From: an uncultured Saprospiraceae bacterium
Lineage (GTDB): Bacteria > Bacteroidota > Bacteroidia > Chitinophagales > Saprospiraceae
Reading direction: 5' to 3'
Length of the DNA stretch: 41,236 bases
Assembly (NCBI GenBank): GCA_937924495.1
Contig: CALDSS010000093.1
Location: 1 to 41,236 of the forward strand
The notes beneath the pieces were generated by a model. That model was not told where the DNA came from and made no database searches. It saw only the letters and a list, made by a program, of their open reading frames with translations. Made by a program: the position numbers and the translations under genes. Positions 7,326-15,900 of this stretch are shown piece after piece (positions within the stretch are counted from its first letter, which is position 1; each line of letters begins with the position of its first letter).

Positions 7326-8960
7326 TTAAGTTTGAATAGCCCCTACATTAAATTTTTCAACAGGAGCATTATTTGCCACTTCGATAGCCATACTAATCCA
7401 TTCTCGAGTTCGCATAGGGTCGATGATTGCATCTACCCAAAGTCGAGAAGCAGCGTAATAGGGTGTAGTTTGTTTGTCGTATCGTTCCGTTATCTTTTTG
7501 AGCAATTCTTCTTTATCTTTTTCAGAAAGGGTTTCGCCTTTTGCTTCCATGGTTTTGGTCTGTATTTGCACCAAAGTTTTTGCAGCTTGTGCTCCTCCCA
7601 TCACTGCCAATCGAGCAGTTGGCCAAGAGACAATAAATCTTGGATCGTATGCTTTCCCACACATTGCATAATTTCCTGCTCCATAGGAGTTGCCCATCAC
7701 AATGCTTATTTTCGGAACGGTAGAATTGCTAACTGCATTTACCATTTTTGCTCCATCCTTTATGATGCCTCCATGTTCGGATCTACTTCCAACCATAAAG
7801 CCTGATACATCATGTAAAAAGAGCAGGGGTATTTTCTTTTGGTTGCAAACCATAATAAACCTTGTCGCTTTATCTGCCGAATCAGAATAAATGACTCCTC
7901 CAAATTGCATTTCTCCTTTTGCGCTTTTCACCACTTTACGATGATTGGCTACAATTCCTACTGCCCAACCATCAATCCGAGCATAAGCACAAATAATGGA
8001 TTTTCCGTAACCAGCCTTATATTGAGTTATTTTAGAATCATCTACGAGTCTTTTTAAAATTTCAATTGTGTCATATTGAACCGCTCTTTCGACGGGAAAT
8101 AATTGCCACAATTCTTTAGGGTCAAATTTTGGAGGAGCTGGTTTTGCTCTATCAAATCCAGCTTTTTCAAAATCGCCGATTTTATCAACTAAATCCTTGA
8201 TGGTATCGAGGCAAGATTTATCGTCAGGCAACTTGTAATCACAAACACCTGAAATCTCAGATTGAGTGGTTGCTCCTCCTAAGGTTTCTTTATCGACTGA
8301 TTCGCCAATCGCGGCTTTGACCAAATAAGGGCCAGCTAAAAAGATGCTTCCAGTTCCTTCTACAATCAATGCTTCATCACTCATGATGGGTAAATAAGCA
8401 CCACCCGCAACACAACTCCCCATGATGGCTGCAATTTGAATAATGCCTTTGGAAGACATAATTGCATTGTTTCTAAAAATGCGACCAAAATGTTCCTTAT
8501 CAGGAAAAATTTCATCTTGCATTGGAAGAAAAACTCCTGCACTATCCACCAAATAGATGATTGGCAATCTGTTTTCCATCGCAATTTCCTGAGCTCTAAG
8601 ATTTTTCTTTCCTGTCATCGGAAACCATGCCCCGGCCTTTACGGTGGCATCGTTGGCGACTACCATACATTTTCTTCCTCTGATAGAGCCAATCATGATG
8701 ACAACTCCTGCAGCTGGGCAGCCACCGTGTTCTTCATACATTTCGTAGGCGGCGAAAGCACCGATTTCAAACTTTGGTTGATCTTCGTCTAAGAGATAGT
8801 CAATTCTTTCACGCGCGGTGAGTTTTCCTTTTTTGTGTTGTTTGGCAATTTTAGCTTCTCCACCACCTAAATAGATTTTTTCAAGCCGATGATTCATTTT
8901 AGAAATCATCAATTTGAATTCATCTTCATTTTTACTTTTTGCTAAATCTATCTTTGCCAT
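7326..8960 (-). CDS. Acyl-CoA carboxylase carboxyltransferase (beta) subunit, MccB-like
   Basis: 544 residues, the usual length for biotin-dependent acyl-CoA carboxylase beta subunits. It has the N-terminal KGKLTARERIDYLLD motif and two crotonase-like halves with the Gly-rich turns MGSCVAGGAYLP and NSYGAGNYAMCG. The segments FPDKEHFGRIF, DEALIVEGTGSIFLAGP and MCGKAYDPRF resemble methylcrotonyl-CoA carboxylase more than propionyl-CoA carboxylase. It moves carboxyl from biotin to an acyl-CoA. The biotin-carrying alpha subunit is not in the window. The enoyl-CoA hydratase gene follows, probably in one transcript. Confidence 0.88.
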   Translation of the reverse strand: MAKIDLAKSKNEDEFKLMISKMNHRLEKIYLGGGEAKIAKQHKKGKLTARERIDYLLDEDQPKFEIGAFAAYEMYEEHGGCPAAGVVIMIGSIRGRKCMVVANDATVKAGAWFPMTGKKNLRAQEIAMENRLPIIYLVDSAGVFLPMQDEIFPDKEHFGRIFRNNAIMSSKGIIQIAAIMGSCVAGGAYLPIMSDEALIVEGTGSIFLAGPYLVKAAIGESVDKETLGGATTQSEISGVCDYKLPDDKSCLDTIKDLVDKIGDFEKAGFDRAKPAPPKFDPKELWQLFPVERAVQYDTIEILKRLVDDSKITQYKAGYGKSIICAYARIDGWAVGIVANHRKVVKSAKGEMQFGGVIYSDSADKATRFIMVCNQKKIPLLFLHDVSGFMVGSRSEHGGIIKDGAKMVNAVSNSTVPKISIVMGNSYGAGNYAMCGKAYDPRFIVSWPTARLAVMGGAQAAKTLVQIQTKTMEAKGETLSEKDKEELLKKITERYDKQTTPYYAASRLWVDAIIDPMRTREWISMAIEVANNAPVEKFNVGAIQT

Positions 8961-9001
8961 TGGTAATTTTTAGAAAGGATTGCTCAAGATTTTAAGGAAA
9001 A

Positions 9002-9009
9002 CAAAAGTA
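9002..9009 (-). promoter_or_regulatory. Possible -7 box of the carboxylase-hydratase operon
   Basis: On the minus strand TACTTTTG matches the Bacteroidota -7 consensus TAnnTTTG, 41 nt before the ATG at 8960. No clear TTTG -33 box lies at the right distance. Confidence 0.35.
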
Positions 9010-9041
9010 TGATAATTAGGGGAATAAAAGCAGCGGCATTA

Positions 9042-9087
9042 AATCAAAAAACCCATGCAAAAATTAATTTACATGGGTTCTTTGATT
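9042..9087 (-). terminator. Terminator after gldJ
   Basis: AATCAAAAAACCCATG pairs with CATGGGTTCTTTGATT over 16 positions with one mismatch, around a 14-nt loop. The T-run follows the stem when read on the minus strand. It starts 15 bp after the gldJ stop. Confidence 0.75.
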
Positions 9088-9102
9088 TGAAGAGAATACG
9101 TA

Positions 9103-10605
9103 TTATTTAAAACGTCTCTTTACTTTCTTTCTTTTTACTTTGAAAGTATTACCAGCTGAATCTTCATTTCCAGTCGGGCCACCGGTTCGTGTCATTGCAC
9201 AACGGAAACCAACTGTACGAGAAGACTTATCTTCTTCCATGTATCGACGAGTACCTGGAGACATCCAGTAAGCTCTATCAGCCCAAGAACCTCCTTTTAC
9301 CACTCTTGATTTATCGGAAATCAACGTAGTAACACCAAACTCATAGAATACTTCAGATTCTCTATCACCATCAAGGTAATTGTGAACCTGACCTCTTTTA
9401 TAGTTATCTCTGGTTGCCGCCTCATCATCTTCAACATCACGGTATCTCAATCTACCTAAACTATCTTTTTCAACTGGCTTACCATCTTCATCCAAAACTA
9501 ACGTTTGGAATCTGTTACCACGATATGAGTTTAAATCATGAGAATCAACATCTCTCAAATCTTCAGAAGTTAATGGACGGTAGATATCACCAGTCCACTC
9601 ACTTACATTTCCACCCATTGCGTATAAACCAAAATCGTTAGGAACGAATTTTCTTACGTCAGAAGTAATGTGAGCGTTATCATTAAGCTTACCTGCCATA
9701 CCCATGTAATCACCACCACTTCTTTTGAAGTTAGCCAAAATCTGACCTTGGTAACGATTTCTTTTTTGGAAACGAACTGTGTTTCCATCCCACGGATAAA
9801 TTCTTCTATCTGTAATTCTTTCATCTTTTGAAGATGCCTGATTTCCTATTAAAGCTAAAGCAGCATATTCCCACTCTGCTTCTGATGGTAATCTATATTC
9901 AGGCAATAAAATACCATCTGCTGCTCTTACAGGTCTTTCACCACCTGTCTTCAAATCTTTAAGATTTTTACGAACATCACCCTGATATTGACCTGCGTAG
10001 TAGGCTTTAGTGTTGAAGTTGTCTTCATCCTTTTGCTCCGTATTCAGGTTTAAAATTCCTCTTTCTACAAGAATCATTTCATTAACCCTTTCAGATCTCC
10101 AAGCGGAATAATCATTTGCTTGAGTCCAGGTAACACCCACTACTGGATAATCATCATAAGCTGGGTGACGAAGATAAGTTTCAACAAACGGTTCGTTGAA
10201 AACTAATTCATCACGCCATACTAAGGTGTCTGGTGTAGCATTTTGTAGAACTTCTGGATAAGATTCACCAAAAACTCTATCCAACCAATATAGGTATTCG
10301 TTGTAATTGTGATTAGAGACTTCTGTTTCATCCATATAAAAAGACGAAACTGTAACTCTTCGAGGTAAGTTATTCCAGTCGTAAGTAACGTTTTGTTCGG
10401 TCATACCCATGGTAAAGGTACCCCCTTCAATCAAAACTAAATTAGGACCAGTCACTTGACCTTCATAATCTTTTTTCTCAAATCCACCCCATTTGGTGTC
10501 ATTAAATTGCCATCCTGTTGCACTTGATCTCTCGCTTGATTTACAAGCAGCGAAAAATGTAACAACTCCTAAAAGCAAAATACTGAATTGCAGCAGTTTT
10601 TTCAT
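9103..10605 (-). CDS. gldJ: GldJ: gliding motility / T9SS lipoprotein (SUMF1-like)
   Basis: 500-residue outer-membrane lipoprotein: signal MKKLLQFS...FFAAC with lipid Cys at 21. It carries a formylglycine-generating-enzyme-like (SUMF1) fold without a known catalytic role. GldJ-type traits are the early ATGWQFND...GGF stretch, IEGGTFTMG, YDWNNLPRRV, SFYMDETEVS, TPDTLVWRDEL and YLRHPAYDDYPVVGVTW. The end is very basic (KVKRKKVKRRFK). In Flavobacterium, GldJ is needed for gliding and stabilises the T9SS ring and motor parts. The nearby porU and porV agree, since gldJ, porU and porV are neighbours in flavobacteria too. GldK is the alternative; the missing gldL/M/N neighbours and sequence details favour GldJ. 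Confidence 0.85.
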   Translation of the reverse strand: MKKLLQFSILLLGVVTFFAACKSSERSSATGWQFNDTKWGGFEKKDYEGQVTGPNLVLIEGGTFTMGMTEQNVTYDWNNLPRRVTVSSFYMDETEVSNHNYNEYLYWLDRVFGESYPEVLQNATPDTLVWRDELVFNEPFVETYLRHPAYDDYPVVGVTWTQANDYSAWRSERVNEMILVERGILNLNTEQKDEDNFNTKAYYAGQYQGDVRKNLKDLKTGGERPVRAADGILLPEYRLPSEAEWEYAALALIGNQASSKDERITDRRIYPWDGNTVRFQKRNRYQGQILANFKRSGGDYMGMAGKLNDNAHITSDVRKFVPNDFGLYAMGGNVSEWTGDIYRPLTSEDLRDVDSHDLNSYRGNRFQTLVLDEDGKPVEKDSLGRLRYRDVEDDEAATRDNYKRGQVHNYLDGDRESEVFYEFGVTTLISDKSRVVKGGSWADRAYWMSPGTRRYMEEDKSSRTVGFRCAMTRTGGPTGNEDSAGNTFKVKRKKVKRRFK

Positions 10606-10641
10606 GCGTATTCTAAAAGTTTATTTTGAAATAAATTCGGA

Positions 10642-10671
10642 CAAAGATAGTTAAAAATTGTAATCGCCAAA
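10642..10671 (-). promoter_or_regulatory. gldJ promoter (Bacteroidota type)
   Basis: On the minus strand TTTG (10671-10668), an 18-nt spacer and TATCTTTG (10649-10642) match TTTG/TAnnTTTG exactly. The ATG is 36 nt downstream. This suggests gldJ is transcribed on its own, apart from the porP gene upstream. Confidence 0.6.
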
Positions 10672-10853
10672 TTGACGTAAGTTAAAACTTTTAAATTGTC
10701 CAGTTGGCAAAAAATTAACACAACATTCTTTAAAATGTCGAAATTAATTTTGGTAACAACTTAAATCACAAAAAAAAATGATTTTTTTGATTTAGTAAAG
10801 TTGAAATAATAAAGTTTCGAAATTGAGGGGAGCGGTTGTTTTTACAACTTTGC

Positions 10854-11879
10854 TTACCTAAACAATTTGAAACAATCGTTATACTGTGATTTTCTTCGTT
10901 TGTTTTTGATTCGGTCACTATTTTCAAAATTAATAATGAAAGCTAATTCATGAGCACCACCTGTTCCATTGGTTGCTAATTCTGAAATGGTAAGATCAAA
11001 GCTATATCCAATTTTGAAAATATCTTGCTGAACACCGACAGAAAAAATGGCTGCGTCTGGATTGGTTTTGGCATGTCGATACCAGGCACCAGCGAAAAAC
11101 ATTCCATATCCCAAATAAGCACCCACATCTAATTGTGCAAAATCACCTTGCCAAATATAGGTGGCATTGGGTGACAGGAAGATTGGCCATTGACGTCGAT
11201 TTCCTTCTTGAATATTTATTTGAGCACCTCCATGAATAGACCATCTCACAGGCAGCCCACTCTCTAAATTATTATTAAATCGGATAAAACTTTCATCAGG
11301 GGTATTCAAATGTTTGCCAGAAATACCTGCGTAAAAGTATGGATTATAAAATAGGAACCCTGCTCCCACGTCAAATGTCGTATTTGAGAGATCATCTGGT
11401 CTTATTTCGTCAGATATGAGTGGAATACCTCCTGGGCCACCCGGACCATCTATTTGATCAATCTGGTCTGCAAATATTAATCTGTTCCAATCAAGATTCA
11501 CTTGCCTTGCACCGATGTCGGTTCCAAATTTTGCGAAAAACCCCTCCCTGATGGTCAACCGATATGAATAGGCCAATTTCAAATCTGAAGTTTGATAGAT
11601 ACCTCCTCCTGAATCATCTACTTGGACTAAAACGCCTAATCCACTGTTTACTGCTTCAAACATTTGTTCATAAGATGCGGCATAGGTTACATAGGGACTG
11701 CCCAGGCTCGGCCACTGATGTCGATAGTTTAAGGCAATACGTGGTGCGTAGGTATTTCCAGCGAAAGCTGGGTTTAATTGAAGCGGTGCGGAATAGAATT
11801 GGCTAAATACTGGATCTTGGCTAAACGCACAGCATGAAATTAGACTCAAAAAAGTAATCGATAGTATTTGTCTGATCAT
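10854..11879 (-). CDS. porP: PorP/SprF family type IX secretion membrane protein
   Basis: 341 residues with a signal peptide ending at CAFSQ. It has the family start DPVFSQFYSAPLQLNPAFAG, then RIALNYRHQWPSLG, strand-rich barrel sequence and the late motif YSFDLTISELATNGTGGAHEL. PorP is an outer-membrane T9SS component. It lies between gldJ and porU but is divergent from porU, with a 227-bp shared upstream region. Only about 248 bp separate it from gldJ, which has its own promoter. It may be the core PorP of this T9SS, but paralogues are numerous in these genomes (one is at 346-1386). Confidence 0.88.
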   Translation of the reverse strand: MIRQILSITFLSLISCCAFSQDPVFSQFYSAPLQLNPAFAGNTYAPRIALNYRHQWPSLGSPYVTYAASYEQMFEAVNSGLGVLVQVDDSGGGIYQTSDLKLAYSYRLTIREGFFAKFGTDIGARQVNLDWNRLIFADQIDQIDGPGGPGGIPLISDEIRPDDLSNTTFDVGAGFLFYNPYFYAGISGKHLNTPDESFIRFNNNLESGLPVRWSIHGGAQINIQEGNRRQWPIFLSPNATYIWQGDFAQLDVGAYLGYGMFFAGAWYRHAKTNPDAAIFSVGVQQDIFKIGYSFDLTISELATNGTGGAHELAFIINFENSDRIKNKRRKSQYNDCFKLFR

Positions 11880-12062
11880 TGACTAAGGAAGGTTGTTAAA
11901 TCAATAAAGAAAAGGGTTTGTTTTATGTTTATGTGTCATTATCAATGACATAATTAAATGTTATTCTCAAAAACTTGTTTAAATAACGGTATTTTTTTGG
12001 TTCATCTTATTAAAACCTGACTAAATGCCGTCCTTTTAACAAAGCAATAGTAAAACTTCAAT

Positions 12063-12074
12063 ATCGTTTTTCGA
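12063..12074 (+). promoter_or_regulatory. 12-mer ATCGTTTTTCGA upstream of porU
   Basis: Second copy of the 12-mer at 298-309. It lies in the divergent porP/porU region, ending 32 nt before the porU ATG. No exact TAnnTTTG box was found for porU. Confidence 0.3.
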
Positions 12075-12106
12075 ATAATATTGAAAAAACTCAAAGTTTA
12101 TCGATT

Positions 12107-15100
12107 ATGAGAACCCTTTATCTAATTTTGATTTTTTGTTTTATTTCTTCTTTTCTCACTGGGCAGATAAACCGTCAATCTGTTTTGGCTGACGGTGATA
12201 TTCTTAAAATTCCGATTTCAGAAACGGGAATTTATAAAATTGATTATACCTATCTCAAAAATGCTGAGGGAATAGATATTGACGCTTCCAATCCTCAAAA
12301 TATCAGTATTTATGGAAATGGTGGAGGAATGATGGAGGGATTAATTACTGCTAATTATAAGGCTCCAGAACAAGACTTGATTGAAAACCCGATCTTCATT
12401 TCTGGAGAGGGTGATGGTAAATTTGATGATGGTGATTTTATTCTTTTTTATGCCGAAGGGCCTTCAAAGTGGAAATACCAAAATGGAAAATTGACTCTAC
12501 CCACTAATTTATATGATTCTAAAAATTATTATTTCTTAAAAATAGGAGGTAGTGCTGGAAATAGAATCGAGTCTCAATCAAATCTTGATAATGCAAATGT
12601 TACAATCGATAAATTTGATGACGTAATCCGGCATGAGAGTGAAACCAAAAACCTTCTGGCTGATTGGGTTCAAGCTCAGGGTAGTGGAAGGTTATGGTAT
12701 GGCGAACAATTTAAAAATACCAGAGAAAGAGTTTTTGATAGCCAATTCCTTTTCGAAAATTTGATTTTGGAAGATAGTATTGATGTTGATGTAAGAATGG
12801 TTTCGAGAGCATTTGGGTCTAGTTCAAGATACTCAGTTGAAATCAATAATCAGAAGTTTACCAGTCCTACTTTTTCTTCAGTTGGTACAGGGAGTAGTAT
12901 CGTGCCTTATTGTTGGGCAAGAGTCATTGAGAAAAAGTTTAAACCTTCATCAAACAACATTGCTGTAAAAATAGACTACCCAAGATCAAGTTTTGAAACA
13001 GAGGCATGGTTAGATTACATTGAGATTTCTGGAAAAAGGAAATTGGAAATGGCGGGCGATCAAATGAGATTTAGAAATATCAGTACAATTGATTTTCAAG
13101 CCTCACAATTCAATTTATTGAATGCCAATTCTGATATTGAAATTTGGGACATTTCTGAGCCAACTGCTCCAACTCGACAAGAATTTGACTTAGATGGAAA
13201 TGCAATTTCTTTTATTGCTGAAACAAGGGGTCAGGTAAAGGAATTTATAGCTTTTAATAAAAACTCAGGATTCTTAACACCTGAAAAGTCTTCAGTAGTT
13301 GAAAATCAGAATGTTCATGGAATTGCGGATGCTGAATTGGTGATAGTTTATCATAGCGACTTCGAAGAAGCCGTTGAAAAATTAGCTGAATTTAGAAGAG
13401 AGCAGAATGGATTTGAAGTTTCAACAGTGAGAATTGATCATATTTTAAATGAGTTTTCCTCAGGAAGAATTGACCCAGTCGGAATACGTAATTTTTCCAA
13501 AATGCTACATGATCGAAATCCAGAGAAATATAAATGGCTATTATTATTTGGAGATGGTAGTTATGATTTTAGAGATATCAATGGGCATGGCAAAAATTTC
13601 ATTCCTGTTTATGAAACCTTAGAATCACACGATCCTGTCGATGCCTTTCCTGCAGATGATTATTTTGCTTTATTGACTGAAGGCGAAGGAGATGATCTCA
13701 GAGGAAAATTGGATATTGCTATCGGGAGGATTCCTGTCGAAACTTTAGACGAAGCTAATAACGTGGTAGATAAATTAATTAGCTACGACTCCCAACCTGA
13801 AAATTTGAGGGATTGGAGAAACAGATTGACATTGGTGAGTGATGATGACGATGATGATAGTCCTTGGACTCATGTCGATCCTTCCGAATATCATTACAAT
13901 GTGATAAAAGAGAAATACTCCAACTTTAATATTGACAAAATTTACTTAGACGCCTACACCCAAGTGGCTACCTCTGGCGGGCAAAAATACCCCGCCGTAA
14001 ATGAGGCAATTGATCAAACCTTATTTAAAGGGGTGCTTTTGATTAATTACTTCGGGCATGGTGGTCCAAAAGGATGGGCTCAGGAAAGAGTTCTGAAAGT
14101 TGAAAACATCTTATCATGGGATAATTCAGATAGGTTGCCTCTATTTATGACTGCAACCTGTACGTTTACGGGGTATGATGATCCTTCTTTCAAATCGGCC
14201 GGAGAAGAAGTTTTATTGAATCCAACCGGAGGAGCATTTATGCTACTTTCAACAACCAGAGCTGTTTATATTAATGGAAATGAAAAATTGGTCAAATCTG
14301 TCATGGAGCGAATATTTGAAAAAGTAGATGGCGAATATTTATCCTTAGGAGAAGTATTTTCTAATGGAAAAAATAGTTTAACTGCAGGTGATATTCGTAA
14401 TTCAAGAAAATTTGTACTCATTGGTGATCCTTCCATGAAATTAGCTTTGCCTAAGTATAAAGTTTCTACAACATTTATTAATGATCATGATGTTTTAGAT
14501 GGTGTGCCAGATACGCTTCGAGCACTTCAAGAAGTAACCATCGAAGGAATTGTTGAGAATGAGAATGGCGATATTATGCAAGATTTCTCTGGAGCCATTT
14601 ATCCTACCATTTACGATAAACCAGATACAATTTATACACTTGGCCAAGATGAAAGAAGTCCAGTGGCTCCTTTTGAATTACAGAAAAATGTTCTTTTTAA
14701 AGGAAAAGCAACTGTAGAAAATGGAAAGTTCAAATTCTCTTTTGTAATGCCGAAGGATATTAATTACGAGTTAGGAAATGGTAAAATAAGCTATTACGCA
14801 GAGAATGGGGTAGAACTTGATGCAACTGGAAATTACCAAAATATAATTATTGGCGGTACCAATCCTAATTTTGCAAATGATGATGAAGGGCCAGTTGTAG
14901 AAGTTTATATGAATGACGAGAATTTCAGATTCGGAGGAATCACAAATGAAAATCCGGTTTTGTTTGTGAAAGTGAGTGATGATAATGGCATCAACGTTGC
15001 AGGTAACAGTATCGGACATGATTTGACGGCTGTTTTAGATGGAAACAACCAAAATACTTTTGTCCTCAACGATTTTTATGAATCGAATCTTAATGATTAC

Positions 15101-15553
15101 ACTCAAGGAGAAGTAAGATACCCTCTTTTCAACCTTGAAGATGGATTACATAAAATTGAAGTTACGGCTTGGGATGTCGCTAATAATTTCGGTAGAGGAT
15201 TTACCGAATTTGTAGTCGCTTCATCCGAGCAAGCTGCCCTCCAGAATATTATAAATTATCCGAATCCTTTTATTGACCAAACTTGCGTTTCATTTGAGCA
15301 TAATCTTACTGGCCAAGATCTTTGGGCTCGAGTTGATATTTATGCAATGAATGGAAGTTTAGTGAAAACGATTATTCAAGAATTAAATGAGGAAAGTTCT
15401 AAGGAATGTATCCTATTTAATGGAACAAGTGATAACGGAGCTCGTTTGGCTAAAGGAATTTACGTTTACAACGTTAAAGTGATGGATAAAAATGGAGATT
15501 TAGGTAATTATTTAGGAGAAAGCGAGTTTGAAAAAATGGTTATCTTGAAATGA
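12107..15553 (+). CDS. porU: PorU: type IX secretion sortase/signal peptidase (C25 family)
   Basis: 1148-residue surface peptidase that removes the C-terminal sorting domain from T9SS cargo and attaches the cargo to the surface. It begins with a signal peptide ending at LTGQ. A gingipain-type C25 domain occupies roughly residues 400-790, with catalytic His651 in YFGHGGPKGW and Cys685 in TATCTFTG. Beta-rich domains follow, then its own C-terminal sorting-type domain (YPNPF near 1058, GIYVYNVKVMD near the end). A run of six Asp (about 580) lies in a loop. PorV is the next gene, its known partner in the attachment complex. The stop codon is followed directly by a 165-bp palindrome. Confidence 0.93.
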   Translation: MRTLYLILIFCFISSFLTGQINRQSVLADGDILKIPISETGIYKIDYTYLKNAEGIDIDASNPQNISIYGNGGGMMEGLITANYKAPEQDLIENPIFISGEGDGKFDDGDFILFYAEGPSKWKYQNGKLTLPTNLYDSKNYYFLKIGGSAGNRIESQSNLDNANVTIDKFDDVIRHESETKNLLADWVQAQGSGRLWYGEQFKNTRERVFDSQFLFENLILEDSIDVDVRMVSRAFGSSSRYSVEINNQKFTSPTFSSVGTGSSIVPYCWARVIEKKFKPSSNNIAVKIDYPRSSFETEAWLDYIEISGKRKLEMAGDQMRFRNISTIDFQASQFNLLNANSDIEIWDISEPTAPTRQEFDLDGNAISFIAETRGQVKEFIAFNKNSGFLTPEKSSVVENQNVHGIADAELVIVYHSDFEEAVEKLAEFRREQNGFEVSTVRIDHILNEFSSGRIDPVGIRNFSKMLHDRNPEKYKWLLLFGDGSYDFRDINGHGKNFIPVYETLESHDPVDAFPADDYFALLTEGEGDDLRGKLDIAIGRIPVETLDEANNVVDKLISYDSQPENLRDWRNRLTLVSDDDDDDSPWTHVDPSEYHYNVIKEKYSNFNIDKIYLDAYTQVATSGGQKYPAVNEAIDQTLFKGVLLINYFGHGGPKGWAQERVLKVENILSWDNSDRLPLFMTATCTFTGYDDPSFKSAGEEVLLNPTGGAFMLLSTTRAVYINGNEKLVKSVMERIFEKVDGEYLSLGEVFSNGKNSLTAGDIRNSRKFVLIGDPSMKLALPKYKVSTTFINDHDVLDGVPDTLRALQEVTIEGIVENENGDIMQDFSGAIYPTIYDKPDTIYTLGQDERSPVAPFELQKNVLFKGKATVENGKFKFSFVMPKDINYELGNGKISYYAENGVELDATGNYQNIIIGGTNPNFANDDEGPVVEVYMNDENFRFGGITNENPVLFVKVSDDNGINVAGNSIGHDLTAVLDGNNQNTFVLNDFYESNLNDYTQGEVRYPLFNLEDGLHKIEVTAWDVANNFGRGFTEFVVASSEQAALQNIINYPNPFIDQTCVSFEHNLTGQDLWARVDIYAMNGSLVKTIIQELNEESSKECILFNGTSDNGARLAKGIYVYNVKVMDKNGDLGNYLGESEFEKMVILK

Positions 15554-15718
15554 TGAAGTTTTTTAAAAATAGATTTTAAGTTGAAAATCCGATTTTAAAG
15601 AAACTGATTTTGCCAAATTTTAAATCCGTAGTATAAGACTATGAATTGAAAATTTGACATCTTCAGAACCTTTTAGCCTCGAATTTTCACAACTAAACTC
15701 CATTCTTAAACAACTTCA
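15554..15718. repeat. Long imperfect palindrome directly after the porU stop
   Basis: Starts TGAAGTT and ends AACTTCA, with the centre TAGT-ATAAG-ACTA at about 15635. The arms pair imperfectly along the whole length. The right arm, reversed, shares the 22-mer starting GAAGTTGTTTAAG with the palindrome at 27542-27703, and the left arm resembles that copy's other arm. It is probably a dispersed chromosomal repeat that forms a long RNA hairpin or a cruciform. The remainder of the porU-porV gap is T/A-rich and then holds the porV promoter. Confidence 0.75.
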
Positions 15719-15843
15719 ATCAAACTTTTTTTAAAAAAAACATTTTTGCTAAAATACCATTCCATTATTACCGTTTATGGTTTGAAAATTTAAGAATGCT
15801 TTAACAAAACCCGCTTTGAAAAAATCGCTTAGTGGGCTACACA

Positions 15844-15874
15844 TTTGGCAAAGCATATTTAATACATACTTTTG
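15844..15874 (+). promoter_or_regulatory. porV promoter (Bacteroidota type)
   Basis: TTTG (15844-15847), 19-nt spacer, TACTTTTG (15867-15874): an exact TTTG/TAnnTTTG match, 26 nt before the ATG at 15901. It lies inside the longer ORF-track reading and so argues against the upstream start at 15832. Confidence 0.65.
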
Positions 15875-15900
15875 CGATTTTTAAAAATACTTTCAATCTC

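Noticed and set aside
7323-7805. 160-residue plus-strand ORF
   Set aside because: Antisense shadow of the carboxylase beta subunit gene, with low-complexity Ser/Phe/Cys content and no family signal.
15832-15900. Upstream start of porV from the ORF track
   Set aside because: It adds 23 residues before a clean signal peptide and would place the exact promoter match inside the coding region.
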